A stretch of 52,900 nucleotides of DNA from Spirochaetia bacterium (GTDB lineage: Bacteria > Spirochaetota > Spirochaetia > PWKH01). The translations under genes were made by a program, and so were the position numbers. The stretch spans positions 1 to 52,900 of the forward strand of contig JAIPFU010000002.1 in assembly GCA_021736505.1 (NCBI GenBank), written 5' to 3'. A model generated the notes under the pieces. It did not search any database, was not told the origin of the DNA, and worked only from the letters and a program-made list of their open reading frames with translations. Shown here one piece after another: positions 41,308-48,687 of the stretch (position 1 is the stretch's first letter; each line of letters opens with the position of its first letter).

Positions 41308-42147
41308 ATCAAAACCATTCATTTCAAGAAAATCTAATAATATTGGGAATCTAGTGAACAGCTCCCCATAATTTTCTAATTTTTGAATAGTAAGTTCGTC
41401 TTTTGCCCTCATATCAGCAAGTTCATTCAAAGCTGTTTCTAGACTTGCCTGCTGTTTTGTAAGCATGGTGTTATAATTTGTTTTTGCTTTTTGGTACAAA
41501 CTTAAATCAGGTAGTTTTAAACTGTTCACCTGGACAGATTCAATTTTGATAAAGTCAAATTCCTGATACAATTTTTCCTTTAGATATGAAGAAATCTCAT
41601 TATAATCCTGAATAATTGAAAGTTCAGAAGAATTCTCATGGTCCTCAGAAGTATTTTGAGAATTTGTTAATAAGCCCTGTTCAATTATTTCAAGAAATAA
41701 CCTATTTACACGATCTTCTATTTGTGTGTTCTTATGTTCTAGCCAGGTAGAAAAGTTCTTTTCAGTTATATTCTGCTCTTTAACTACTTCAATAACATGT
41801 TCTTTTGAAATTCGATAATAAACTCCAATATCCGAATCGTAATTAAAATCAGGTGAGCCAGGTAAAAAGTGAGAAAAGACTTCACCTGATGGAAGAATCC
41901 CAGAAATTTGAGTATGCGTATATTGTGGAGTGAAAGGAATCTTTATAATTGTGGTATTTTTGGGAATAAGTTTCCAACCAGTCCAATAGAATTCACCAGA
42001 GACAACTGGCTCATCTAAATATCCCACTGTTTTAGTGTGAACTACAGCAATTTGATCTCGGTCTATACGTAATTGTATCCAAGCAATATAGAAAACAATA
42101 CCTGCGATAATTACAAGAAACAGTAAAATTAGTAAGAATTTTTTCAT
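41296..42147 (-). CDS. Band-7/SPFH-like membrane protein
   Basis: A 283-residue protein with an N-terminal membrane helix (about 3-25), then DRDQIAVVHTK and a beta-rich domain up to about residue 125 that resembles SPFH/prohibitin domains, followed by a long helical region (about 130-265). There is an acidic Asn/Ser-rich insertion around 162-175. SPFH proteins often act as membrane scaffolds for proteases, but no protease gene is adjacent. Moderate confidence in the family; partner unknown. Confidence 0.6.
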   Translation of the reverse strand: MKKFLLILLFLVIIAGIVFYIAWIQLRIDRDQIAVVHTKTVGYLDEPVVSGEFYWTGWKLIPKNTTIIKIPFTPQYTHTQISGILPSGEVFSHFLPGSPDFNYDSDIGVYYRISKEHVIEVVKEQNITEKNFSTWLEHKNTQIEDRVNRLFLEIIEQGLLTNSQNTSEDHENSSELSIIQDYNEISSYLKEKLYQEFDFIKIESVQVNSLKLPDLSLYQKAKTNYNTMLTKQQASLETALNELADMRAKDELTIQKLENYGELFTRFPILLDFLEMNGFDSLP

Positions 42148-42267
42148 ATCTTATACCTATTGTAATGTAAATCGATACAAACTATTATAACAATCATATC
42201 ATATTTATTACTAGTGTGGGTAGGATAAATTTGTAACTGATAAAGACATTGTACAAAAATGGTAAAA

Positions 42268-42273
42268 TATAAT
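42268..42273 (+). promoter_or_regulatory. -10 box upstream of the small membrane protein and aroH
   Basis: A perfect TATAAT with only a weak -35 (AAGACA at 42243, 19-base spacer). The leader of about 70 bases holds a tiny ORF. Confidence 0.45.
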
Positions 42274-42305
42274 ACATTTTAAATATAATTCCCCGAAAGG
42301 AATAT

Positions 42306-42317
42306 ATGCTCAAGTAG
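42306..42317 (+). other. Three-codon leader ORF (Met-Leu-Lys-stop)
   Basis: AAAGGA (42296-42301), four bases, then ATG CTC AAG TAG. It lies 32 bases before the start of the small membrane protein gene. It may be chance; minimal ORFs with a good ribosome binding site can influence downstream translation. Confidence 0.25.
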
Positions 42318-42349
42318 AGATATTATCTTATTCAGGTGAGAGTGAATTG

Positions 42350-42670
42350 ATGAAAAGAGCTTTATTTGTTTTACGTTTTCTGCATGGAATAATTCTTCTC
42401 AGTATAGTTTTATCATTTTTACTTTTTTTGATTGGAAACAAAACCATACCTGAATCACATTTATATAATTTACTTGTTTTTATAAATTATGGTTCTATTA
42501 TGTATATATTGCAGACAATAATTATTATTCTTATAATAATCAGCATCCATCGAAGGGATGCTGATAGTAAAATCTTTATGTCGATTACGGCAACAGTATT
42601 GGGGACTTTACTAACTTTAATAATATACATAATCAGCAGTTCAATTGAAGTATTTATTACAAACATATGA
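42350..42670 (+). CDS. Small membrane protein, function unknown
   Basis: A 106-residue, very hydrophobic protein with three predicted membrane helices (about 10-30, 43-66, 78-103) and a short charged loop (HRRDADSK). No family is recognised. ATG 42350 follows a TTG codon that the open frame also includes; AGGTGAG lies about 10 bases upstream. It is 11 bases before aroH and probably in the same transcript. Confidence 0.6.
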   Translation: MKRALFVLRFLHGIILLSIVLSFLLFLIGNKTIPESHLYNLLVFINYGSIMYILQTIIIILIIISIHRRDADSKIFMSITATVLGTLLTLIIYIISSSIEVFITNI

Positions 42671-42681
42671 AGGGATAGAGA

Positions 42682-43044
42682 ATGGCTGTTAAAAGTATTA
42701 GAGGAGCAATTCAAGTAAATAGGGATTCTAAAGAAGACATAAAAGATGCTGTTAAGAAATTAATTGATACAATTTTCTATGAAAATAGTTTAGATAGCAA
42801 AAATCTTATTAGTGTTTTTTTTAGTCAGACAGGTGATTTGAAGACATATAATCCAGCAAAGGCCGCCAGGGAGGCAGGCTATAGTAATTTATCGTATTTT
42901 TGTCTTCAGGAATTATATGTAGAAGGCGGAATGGAAAGGGTTATTCGCGTATTATTACATGTTGAATCCAGTAGTCATCTTACAGAATTTAAACACGTTT
43001 ATTTAAATGGAGCAGAAAAACTTCGTCCGGATTTATGTATATGA
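42682..43044 (+). CDS. aroH: Chorismate mutase, AroH class
   Basis: It converts chorismate to prephenate, leading to Phe and Tyr. The 120-residue protein is of the Bacillus AroH trimeric fold, not the AroQ helical type. Residues equivalent to the known active site are present: Arg7 (SIRGA), Arg63 (AAREAG), Cys74 and Glu77 (FCLQEL), Arg89 (VIRVLL) and Tyr107 (HVYLNG), then LRPDL. aroB of the upstream shikimate pathway is at 13771, so the genes are scattered. Confidence 0.92.
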   Translation: MAVKSIRGAIQVNRDSKEDIKDAVKKLIDTIFYENSLDSKNLISVFFSQTGDLKTYNPAKAAREAGYSNLSYFCLQELYVEGGMERVIRVLLHVESSSHLTEFKHVYLNGAEKLRPDLCI

Positions 43045-43064
43045 TTCATAATTCGAAAAAAGTA

Positions 43065-43093
43065 TTGACAAAGTTATGACTTAACGGTAAATT
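43065..43093 (+). promoter_or_regulatory. Promoter of the tRNA-Thr/tRNA-Tyr pair
   Basis: A perfect TTGACA (43065-43070), a 17-base spacer and TAAATT (43088-43093). The transcript would start about 20 bases before tRNA-Thr. A strong promoter fits stable RNA genes. Confidence 0.72.
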
Positions 43094-43120
43094 AGCGAAC
43101 GAATTTAAAAGGAATTTCAT

Positions 43121-43194
43121 GCCACCTTAGCTCAGCTGGCCAGAGCACGTGACTTGTAATCTCGGGGTCGTCAGTTCGAATCTGACAGGTGGCT
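43121..43194 (+). tRNA. tRNA-Thr (anticodon TGT)
   Basis: A full cloverleaf: acceptor GCCACCT/AGGTGGC, D stem GCTC/GAGC, anticodon loop CTTGTAA (TGT), T arm GTCAG-TTCGAAT-CTGAC, discriminator T. CCA is not encoded. The anticodon stem CGTGA/TCTCG has a U-U mismatch at its middle pair, which is unusual. Confidence 0.95.
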
Positions 43195-43241
43195 TATTGA
43201 CATAATTCTTGGATTTTGTTAGTTTACTATTCGTTGTTCAT

Positions 43242-43323
43242 GGGGAGGTTCCCGAGCGGTCAAAGGGGGCAGACTGTAAATCTGTTGGCTACGCCTTCGA
43301 AGGTTCGAATCCTTCTCTCCCCA
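43242..43323 (+). tRNA. tRNA-Tyr (anticodon GTA)
   Basis: A class II tRNA: acceptor GGGGAGG/TCTCCCC, anticodon stem-loop GCAGA-CTGTAAA-TCTGT (GTA), a long variable arm GGC-TAC-GCC, T arm with TTCGAAT, discriminator A. CCA is not encoded. It is 47 bases after tRNA-Thr and shares its promoter. Confidence 0.96.
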
Positions 43324-43326
43324 AAG

Positions 43327-43360
43327 ACCTTCCTTGTTAAAAAACAGGAAGGTTTTTTTT
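43327..43360 (+). terminator. Terminator after tRNA-Tyr
   Basis: ACCTTCCT (43327-43334) and AGGAAGGT (43346-43353) form an 8-pair stem followed by a run of eight T (43353-43360). A strong rho-independent terminator three bases after the tRNA. Confidence 0.92.
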
Positions 43361-43375
43361 GCAATAGGAACATGT

Positions 43376-43810
43376 ATGTCAGCATTTTATGATGAGGGTT
43401 TAAGATTTGAGTGTCAGCGGTGCTCATACTGCTGCAGAAATGAGCCTGGTTACGTTTTCCTCTCTTCATCCGACATACATAATATTGCTGATTTTTTAGG
43501 AATTTCAAATAAAGCATTTCTTAATACGTACTGCAAGACCATATCATATAATCATTTCGGCTTTATTTCATTGAATGAGCAAACAAACAATGACTGTATT
43601 TTCTGGAAAAAAGGTGGATGTGCTATTTATGAAGTACGTCCTGTTCAATGCAGAACTTATCCATTTTGGGCAAATATTCTTGAATCTCAAGAGTCTTGGG
43701 ATAACGAATCAAAGTTTTGTCCTGGAATAGGTAAGGGAAGCTTGGTTAAAAAAAAGGAAATTCTCGAAAAATTGAAAATGCGTGAAAATAATTCACCTCT
43801 TATGGTATAA
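43376..43810 (+). CDS. YkgJ-family cysteine-cluster protein
   Basis: A 144-residue protein with the cysteine cluster FECQRCSYCCR (about 10-20) and later CIFW, GCAIYEVRPVQCRTYPFW and FCPG. This matches the YkgJ/CxxCxxCC family, thought to chelate zinc or iron; the physiological role is unknown. The open frame extends upstream into the tRNA terminator, so ATG 43376, with AGGA 6-7 bases upstream, is the start. The dnaG promoter overlaps its last codons. Confidence 0.85.
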   Translation: MSAFYDEGLRFECQRCSYCCRNEPGYVFLSSSDIHNIADFLGISNKAFLNTYCKTISYNHFGFISLNEQTNNDCIFWKKGGCAIYEVRPVQCRTYPFWANILESQESWDNESKFCPGIGKGSLVKKKEILEKLKMRENNSPLMV

Positions 43811-43811
43811 T
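43782..43811 (+). promoter_or_regulatory. Extended -10 promoter of dnaG-rpoD
   Basis: TGGTATAAT, an extended -10 with a perfect hexamer at 43806-43811, and a weak GTGAAA -35 at 43782-43787 (18-base spacer). The predicted start near 43818 gives a leader of about 11 bases without a Shine-Dalgarno. Confidence 0.65.
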
Positions 43812-43828
43812 GTTTTAAGAAAAAAATT

Positions 43829-45616
43829 ATGAAAATTCCTGAACACATTATAGAAGAAATCAAAAATAAATTGTCCATGTACGATGTGGTATCTGAATAT
43901 GTGTCTCTTCAAAAAAAAGGGAGCAGGCTTTGGGGTTTGTGTCCTTTTCACAATGAAAAGACACCCTCTTTTACTGTAGATGAAGAGAAAGGTCTTTACT
44001 ATTGCTATGGATGCCATAAAGGCGGATCAATTTTCAATTTCATTATGGAAATGGAAAGTCTTGGTTTTGTAGAATCAGTAAAGCTGCTTGCTCAGAAAGC
44101 AGATTTGGAAATCTCTCTTCAAGGTGAAGAAGATGATAATAGAAATAAAGAAATTGATGCCTTGTATGAACTTTATAAAAGACTGCATGAGAGTTTTCAT
44201 TATATATTAAAAGAAAATGATGCTGCATCTGATGTAAGGGCATATCTTGCAGAACGAAAAATATCAGAGAATGAGATATCCAATTTTAAATTAGGATTTG
44301 TTCCGGATGATAAAAAATGGCTTTACCGGTTTTTGAAAAAAAAGAACTATTCAGAATCTTTTATGGAGAAAACTGGATTGTTCTCAAAAAAATATCCTGC
44401 ATATTCATTATTTACAGGAAGGCTGATAATACCAATTATCGATAATCGTAATCGTGTTGTTGCTTTCGGCGGAAGAGCTCTTAAGGATGATAGTTTTGCA
44501 AAATATATAAACTCTCCGGAAACACCAATATTTAAAAAAAGAAACATTCTTTTTGGAATTAATATTGCTTTGCCGTTTATTAGAAAAGAAAAATATGCTA
44601 TTTTATCTGAAGGATACTTTGATGTTATTGCTCTGCATAGTATCGGGTATAAAACAGCTGTTGCACCATTAGGAACTGCATTTACCCATGAGCATGCGCA
44701 GTTCCTGAAACGTTTCTGCTCTCGAGTTCTAATACTTTTTGATCAAGATACAGCAGGTATTGATGCAGCAGTAAAAACAATGCCCATACTTGAAGAGTTT
44801 GAATTCACCTATCAAGTTATTACTTTGCCTGAGGGTAATGATCCGGCAGACCTTGTAAAAGAGGAAAAATCAGAAACATTGAAAAAATGTTTAAAATATC
44901 CTATAAATGGATTTGAATACCTTGTTAAAACTTTAGTTAATAGCTACGATGTAAATTTGCCGGAGGGAAAAGAATCCGTATTTCAAGAATTATTACCAGT
45001 TATTAAGAACACTAACTCAGAAATAAGAAAAGATGAATACTTGCGTAGAGCAGCAGAAACTTTAAGACTTGACGTACGTGTGATTTATGATGATTTTAAT
45101 AGAAGACGAAAACCAGATAAGAGGAATAGTTTTTCAAGAGCCGCAAATCTTGAACAGGGAAAAGAAAAGAAGATAAAAAGAAATGCAGAACTGTATATCA
45201 TGACTGCATTTTATGCTGATCCTAAACTTTTTAGAAAATTTCGTAATGAATTGCATTATGAAATGCTTAATGATGAGTTTTCTAAAGATTTATATGTAAA
45301 TTTAGAGGATGCTTTCCGAAATGGTATTCAGGATATCGACATAATTATAAGTAGAATTAATAATCCTGATTTAAGAAATTTTATTATTGCGGAGCTAGAA
45401 TCAAGTAAATATGCATCTCATTTAGAACAAATTATTCAAGATGGAATAAATTCTATTAAGCGTAAGGAATTGATGCAAAAAAGAAGGGATATTGTTCAAA
45501 AAATTGCCCAGTTAGAGAAAAAGTCAGATTCCGGTTCTGTAAATGAAATACAGGAATTACTTTTTGAAAAAAAGTTTCTTGATGAAGAAATTGAAAAAAT
45601 AAGGAAAATTATATGA
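43829..45616 (+). CDS. dnaG: DNA primase
   Basis: DnaG makes RNA primers at the replication fork. The 595-residue protein has an N-terminal zinc-binding domain with CPFH (Cys38, His41) and CYGCH (Cys59, Cys62), the RNA polymerase basic motif region, and the TOPRIM core with EGYFDV (Glu261) and DQD (305-307). A C-terminal helicase-interacting region follows. No Shine-Dalgarno precedes ATG 43829. It overlaps rpoD by ATGA, as part of the common dnaG-rpoD pair. Confidence 0.97.
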   Translation: MKIPEHIIEEIKNKLSMYDVVSEYVSLQKKGSRLWGLCPFHNEKTPSFTVDEEKGLYYCYGCHKGGSIFNFIMEMESLGFVESVKLLAQKADLEISLQGEEDDNRNKEIDALYELYKRLHESFHYILKENDAASDVRAYLAERKISENEISNFKLGFVPDDKKWLYRFLKKKNYSESFMEKTGLFSKKYPAYSLFTGRLIIPIIDNRNRVVAFGGRALKDDSFAKYINSPETPIFKKRNILFGINIALPFIRKEKYAILSEGYFDVIALHSIGYKTAVAPLGTAFTHEHAQFLKRFCSRVLILFDQDTAGIDAAVKTMPILEEFEFTYQVITLPEGNDPADLVKEEKSETLKKCLKYPINGFEYLVKTLVNSYDVNLPEGKESVFQELLPVIKNTNSEIRKDEYLRRAAETLRLDVRVIYDDFNRRRKPDKRNSFSRAANLEQGKEKKIKRNAELYIMTAFYADPKLFRKFRNELHYEMLNDEFSKDLYVNLEDAFRNGIQDIDIIISRINNPDLRNFIIAELESSKYASHLEQIIQDGINSIKRKELMQKRRDIVQKIAQLEKKSDSGSVNEIQELLFEKKFLDEEIEKIRKII

Positions 45617-47475
45617 TGTCTAGTATTCTATCAGATCCTGAAGTTGTAAAACTGTTAGAATATGCAAAAAAGAAAAAACGCATTTCTTACGATGAAGTTA
45701 ATGATTTGTTACCAGAGTATATCAATACCTCTGAAAGAATTGAGATGGTCATCGGCTTGATTGAAAAAAGCGGTGTCCAGCTTGTTGATGATGAGGAGTT
45801 GAAGGATGAAGCAGAAGAACTGCTTCCTGATTTGAGTATTGATTCTGATTCATTTGAAGAAAGTGATGATATGGAAATTACTTTAGATGATACCATTGAA
45901 GATGATGAAAATTCCAGTGAAATAGCTGATGATCAGCAAATGAGAGGTAAAAAAACGAAAAGAAAAGCCGATAAGAAAAAAAAGGTAATTATAAGTGATA
46001 AAGATGCCTCCATTGATGATCCAATAAGACTTTATCTCAGGGAAATTGGTAAAGAAAATCTTCTAACAGCTGAACAGGAAGTTGAGCTATCCAAAAAGAT
46101 GGAAGAAGGGGAGACTATAATAAAGGAAGTTATAAAAACTTCCGGAATTCTCATAACTTCCATGTATGATATTCTTCAAAAGCTTTCCCGGAAGATAGAA
46201 GAAAAAGAACTGGACTTGACAAAAAAAGAGGTTTCTGAACTTTTTTCTGAGCAAAAAAGATTAAACCAAGGTTATAAAGAGCAACTTAAAGAAGTAAGCT
46301 CTCCAATTAAAGTGTATATTGATAAAAAACAGAAAGAAATTGATTCTGGAACAGATATTCTTCAAGAAGAAAGCTTTATAAAAAAGCGCAATCAACTTCT
46401 TAAAAAACTGAGCGGTATTGATTTACAGCAGGATGAAATAATTGATTTCACTGAGAAATTTTTAGCTACAGATACACGAATATTCGATTTAAAACACAAG
46501 AAGCAGGAGATTGAACTCCAGTTAGGAGTTTCTTCGGTAAGAGACTTACGTCAAATGGGAAGAGGCCTTGCTATACCTCTGAAGAGAAAAAAAATCGAAG
46601 AACAGCTTGGTATACCTGCAGAAGATATTAAGGAAAAAATTAAAAAGATTCAGCTTGCAGAAAAAGAGCTGAAGAATATTGAAAATGAGTTTGAAGATAC
46701 TATAGAAGAAATAATAATTAAAGCTCGTGAAATCTCACGGGGGAAAATTATGATGAAGAATGCAAAAGACCGCTTAATTCAAGCAAATTTACGTCTAGTT
46801 GTTAGTATAGCAAAAAAATATACTAACCGCGGCCTTCATTTCTTCGATTTAGTTCAAGAAGGAAATATTGGCTTAATAAAAGCTGTAGAAAAATTTGAAT
46901 ACCGAAAAGGATATAAATTTTCAACTTACGCTACTTGGTGGATTCGACAGGCAATTACTAGATCAATATCTGATCAAGCTAGGACTATTCGTGTTCCCGT
47001 GCATATGATTGAACAAATAAATAAAGTAGTTCGTGAATCCCGGCAGTTAATGCAAGTCTATGGAAGAGAACCTTCAGATGAGGAAGTTGCAGAAAGACTT
47101 GGCTGGTCTCCCCAGCGTGTAAAAGCTGTTAAAAATGTAGCTCGAGAGCCTATATCCTTAGAGACTCCTATTGGTGAAGAGGAAGATTCACTTCTAGGTG
47201 ATTTTATTGAAGATAAAGATGTTGAGAACCCTGCTAGTCAAACTGCATTTACCATTCTGCAGGAACAACTTCAGGATGTCCTCACAACCTTGCCTCCCAG
47301 AGAGCAGGAAGTGTTGAAAATGCGATTTGGGCTAGAGGATGGGTACTCCTTAACTTTAGAAGAAGTTGGATTGTATTTTGAAGTAACTCGTGAAAGAATT
47401 AGACAGATAGAAGCTAAAGCATTACGGCGTTTACGTCATCCTAAACGTAGTAGACGTCTTAAAGATTATGTATAA
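45613..47475 (+). CDS. rpoD: Primary sigma factor (RpoD/SigA)
   Basis: The main sigma factor, 620 residues. Region 1.1 is acidic (about 1-125). Region 1.2 begins [25 protein letters not shown]. Regions 2.1-2.4 contain [62 protein letters not shown] in part, the -10-recognition signature, and region 4.2 ends with [20 protein letters not shown]. The long insertion between 1.2 and 2.1 is typical of primary sigmas. ATG 45613 overlaps the dnaG stop. It should read the TTGACA/TATAAT promoters listed here. Confidence 0.97.
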   Translation: MMSSILSDPEVVKLLEYAKKKKRISYDEVNDLLPEYINTSERIEMVIGLIEKSGVQLVDDEELKDEAEELLPDLSIDSDSFEESDDMEITLDDTIEDDENSSEIADDQQMRGKKTKRKADKKKKVIISDKDASIDDPIRLYLREIGKENLLTAEQEVELSKKMEEGETIIKEVIKTSGILITSMYDILQKLSRKIEEKELDLTKKEVSELFSEQKRLNQGYKEQLKEVSSPIKVYIDKKQKEIDSGTDILQEESFIKKRNQLLKKLSGIDLQQDEIIDFTEKFLATDTRIFDLKHKKQEIELQLGVSSVRDLRQMGRGLAIPLKRKKIEEQLGIPAEDIKEKIKKIQLAEKELKNIENEFEDTIEEIIIKAREISRGKIMMKNAKDRLIQANLRLVVSIAKKYTNRGLHFFDLVQEGNIGLIKAVEKFEYRKGYKFSTYATWWIRQAITRSISDQARTIRVPVHMIEQINKVVRESRQLMQVYGREPSDEEVAERLGWSPQRVKAVKNVAREPISLETPIGEEEDSLLGDFIEDKDVENPASQTAFTILQEQLQDVLTTLPPREQEVLKMRFGLEDGYSLTLEEVGLYFEVTRERIRQIEAKALRRLRHPKRSRRLKDYV

Positions 47476-47499
47476 TAAATAACATTCAGGAGAAAATAC

Positions 47500-48291
47500 A
47501 TGCAGGAAATTTATAAGCGGTTAAGAAAACTTCAACATATTCTATTTGAAAAATATAAAGTACAAGATGATATCAAAGAGATTCCTACCGTCATAGAGAC
47601 AAATGAACAGGTTCTCAACCGTTCTAAGGAAAAATATCTTGAGCAGAATAATCGTTTGGAACGTGCTCGGGATAAAATAAAAAGTTTGAGAATTAGGCTT
47701 GATGATGCCGAGAAGAAGCGTGAGAATTATGAAAAACAAATGGATGTCATTAATACCCAAAAAGAGTATGAGGCATTAGACAAAGAGATAAAAGATGCTG
47801 CAGAGAAGGAACAACAGCTGAGAAAAGATATTCTGAATGAGGAAAAACACATTGAAGAGTTGACTGCAGAAATCGAAGATAGTGAAGAATTGATTGAAAT
47901 CCAGGAAGATGAATTAAATAAAAGCAAAGAAAAGATGGAGCAGGATCTTCGTGAAAGACAAAGCCATCTTAAGGAACTTGAAAACGAGGAAAATGAACTT
48001 GTAGTAGATCTTGATAAAGATATACTGTTTAAATTTGAGCGAATCATAAAATCTAAATCCGGTGTCGGCATAGTTCCAATCAAGAATTCAGTATGTACAG
48101 GTTGCCATATGCAGCTTCCAGATCAGTTTGTAAATGAAGTGAGAATTGGAAAAGATTTTAAATTCTGTCCCTACTGCAGTAGAATACTGTATTATGAAGA
48201 TGAACAGCCTGAAGAAGAACTTGCAGTTCAGGAAGAGGAAACAGGAAGTCTTTCAGATCTAGTTGATTTAGAAGATTTTGATGTTGAATAA
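47500..48291 (+). CDS. Coiled-coil protein with C-terminal C4 zinc ribbon
   Basis: A 263-residue protein: a long antiparallel coiled coil (about 5-180), then a zinc ribbon with CTGCH and CPYCSR about 23 residues apart, and an acidic tail. This is the CT398-like / zf-RING_7 (DUF164) family. As I recall, members follow rpoD in treponemes; chlamydial CT398 has been linked to sigma-54 and secretion components. Here its role is unknown. AGGAG precedes ATG 47500. Confidence 0.85.
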   Translation: MQEIYKRLRKLQHILFEKYKVQDDIKEIPTVIETNEQVLNRSKEKYLEQNNRLERARDKIKSLRIRLDDAEKKRENYEKQMDVINTQKEYEALDKEIKDAAEKEQQLRKDILNEEKHIEELTAEIEDSEELIEIQEDELNKSKEKMEQDLRERQSHLKELENEENELVVDLDKDILFKFERIIKSKSGVGIVPIKNSVCTGCHMQLPDQFVNEVRIGKDFKFCPYCSRILYYEDEQPEEELAVQEEETGSLSDLVDLEDFDVE

Positions 48292-48335
48292 ATATATTTT
48301 TATGTAACGTGTAAAATAAATAGGAAATTATACTT

Positions 48336-48680
48336 GGGGAATAGTGTCAGTGTTCGCTTGAAATGAATAATATCATTTCAAGAGGAAAGTCCGGGCTCCA
48401 TAGAACATGATGCCGGATAACTTCCGGGAGCCGTTAAAGGCTACAGATAGTGCCGCAGAAAACAAACCGCCGCTATGCGGTAAGGGTGAAAAGGTGAGGT
48501 AAGAGCTCACCGCTTGAGCTGGCAACAGCCAAGGCATGGTAAACCTCATCAGGAGCAAAGTTAAGCAGCAGTATTAATTGTTCGTTACAATACTGCGGGT
48601 AAACTGCTTGAACCCATTGGTAACAATGGGTCTAGATAGATGAACACATGAACAGAATCCGGCTTATGTAACTTTTCCCC
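48336..48680 (+). ncRNA. rnpB: RNase P RNA
   Basis: The catalytic RNA that trims tRNA 5' ends. The bacterial core is clear: GAGGAAAGTCCGGGCTCC at about 48381-48398 (P4 and CRI), the CATAG after it, and near the 3' end ACAGAATCCGGCTTAT (48651-48666). The arms CTTGAAATG/CATTTCAAG form P3. GGGGAA at the 5' end can pair with TTCCCC at the 3' end (P1), then TTTTT. A candidate -10 TATACT lies at 48329-48334. The exact ends are uncertain by about 5 bases. The stretch 48292-48335 holds nothing else. Confidence 0.93.
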
Positions 48681-48685
48681 TTTTT
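48681..48685 (+). terminator. T-tract ending rnpB
   Basis: Five T directly follow the CCCC of the P1 stem, so P1 doubles as the terminator hairpin. The tract lies two bases before the next start codon. Confidence 0.5.
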
Positions 48686-48687
48686 CA

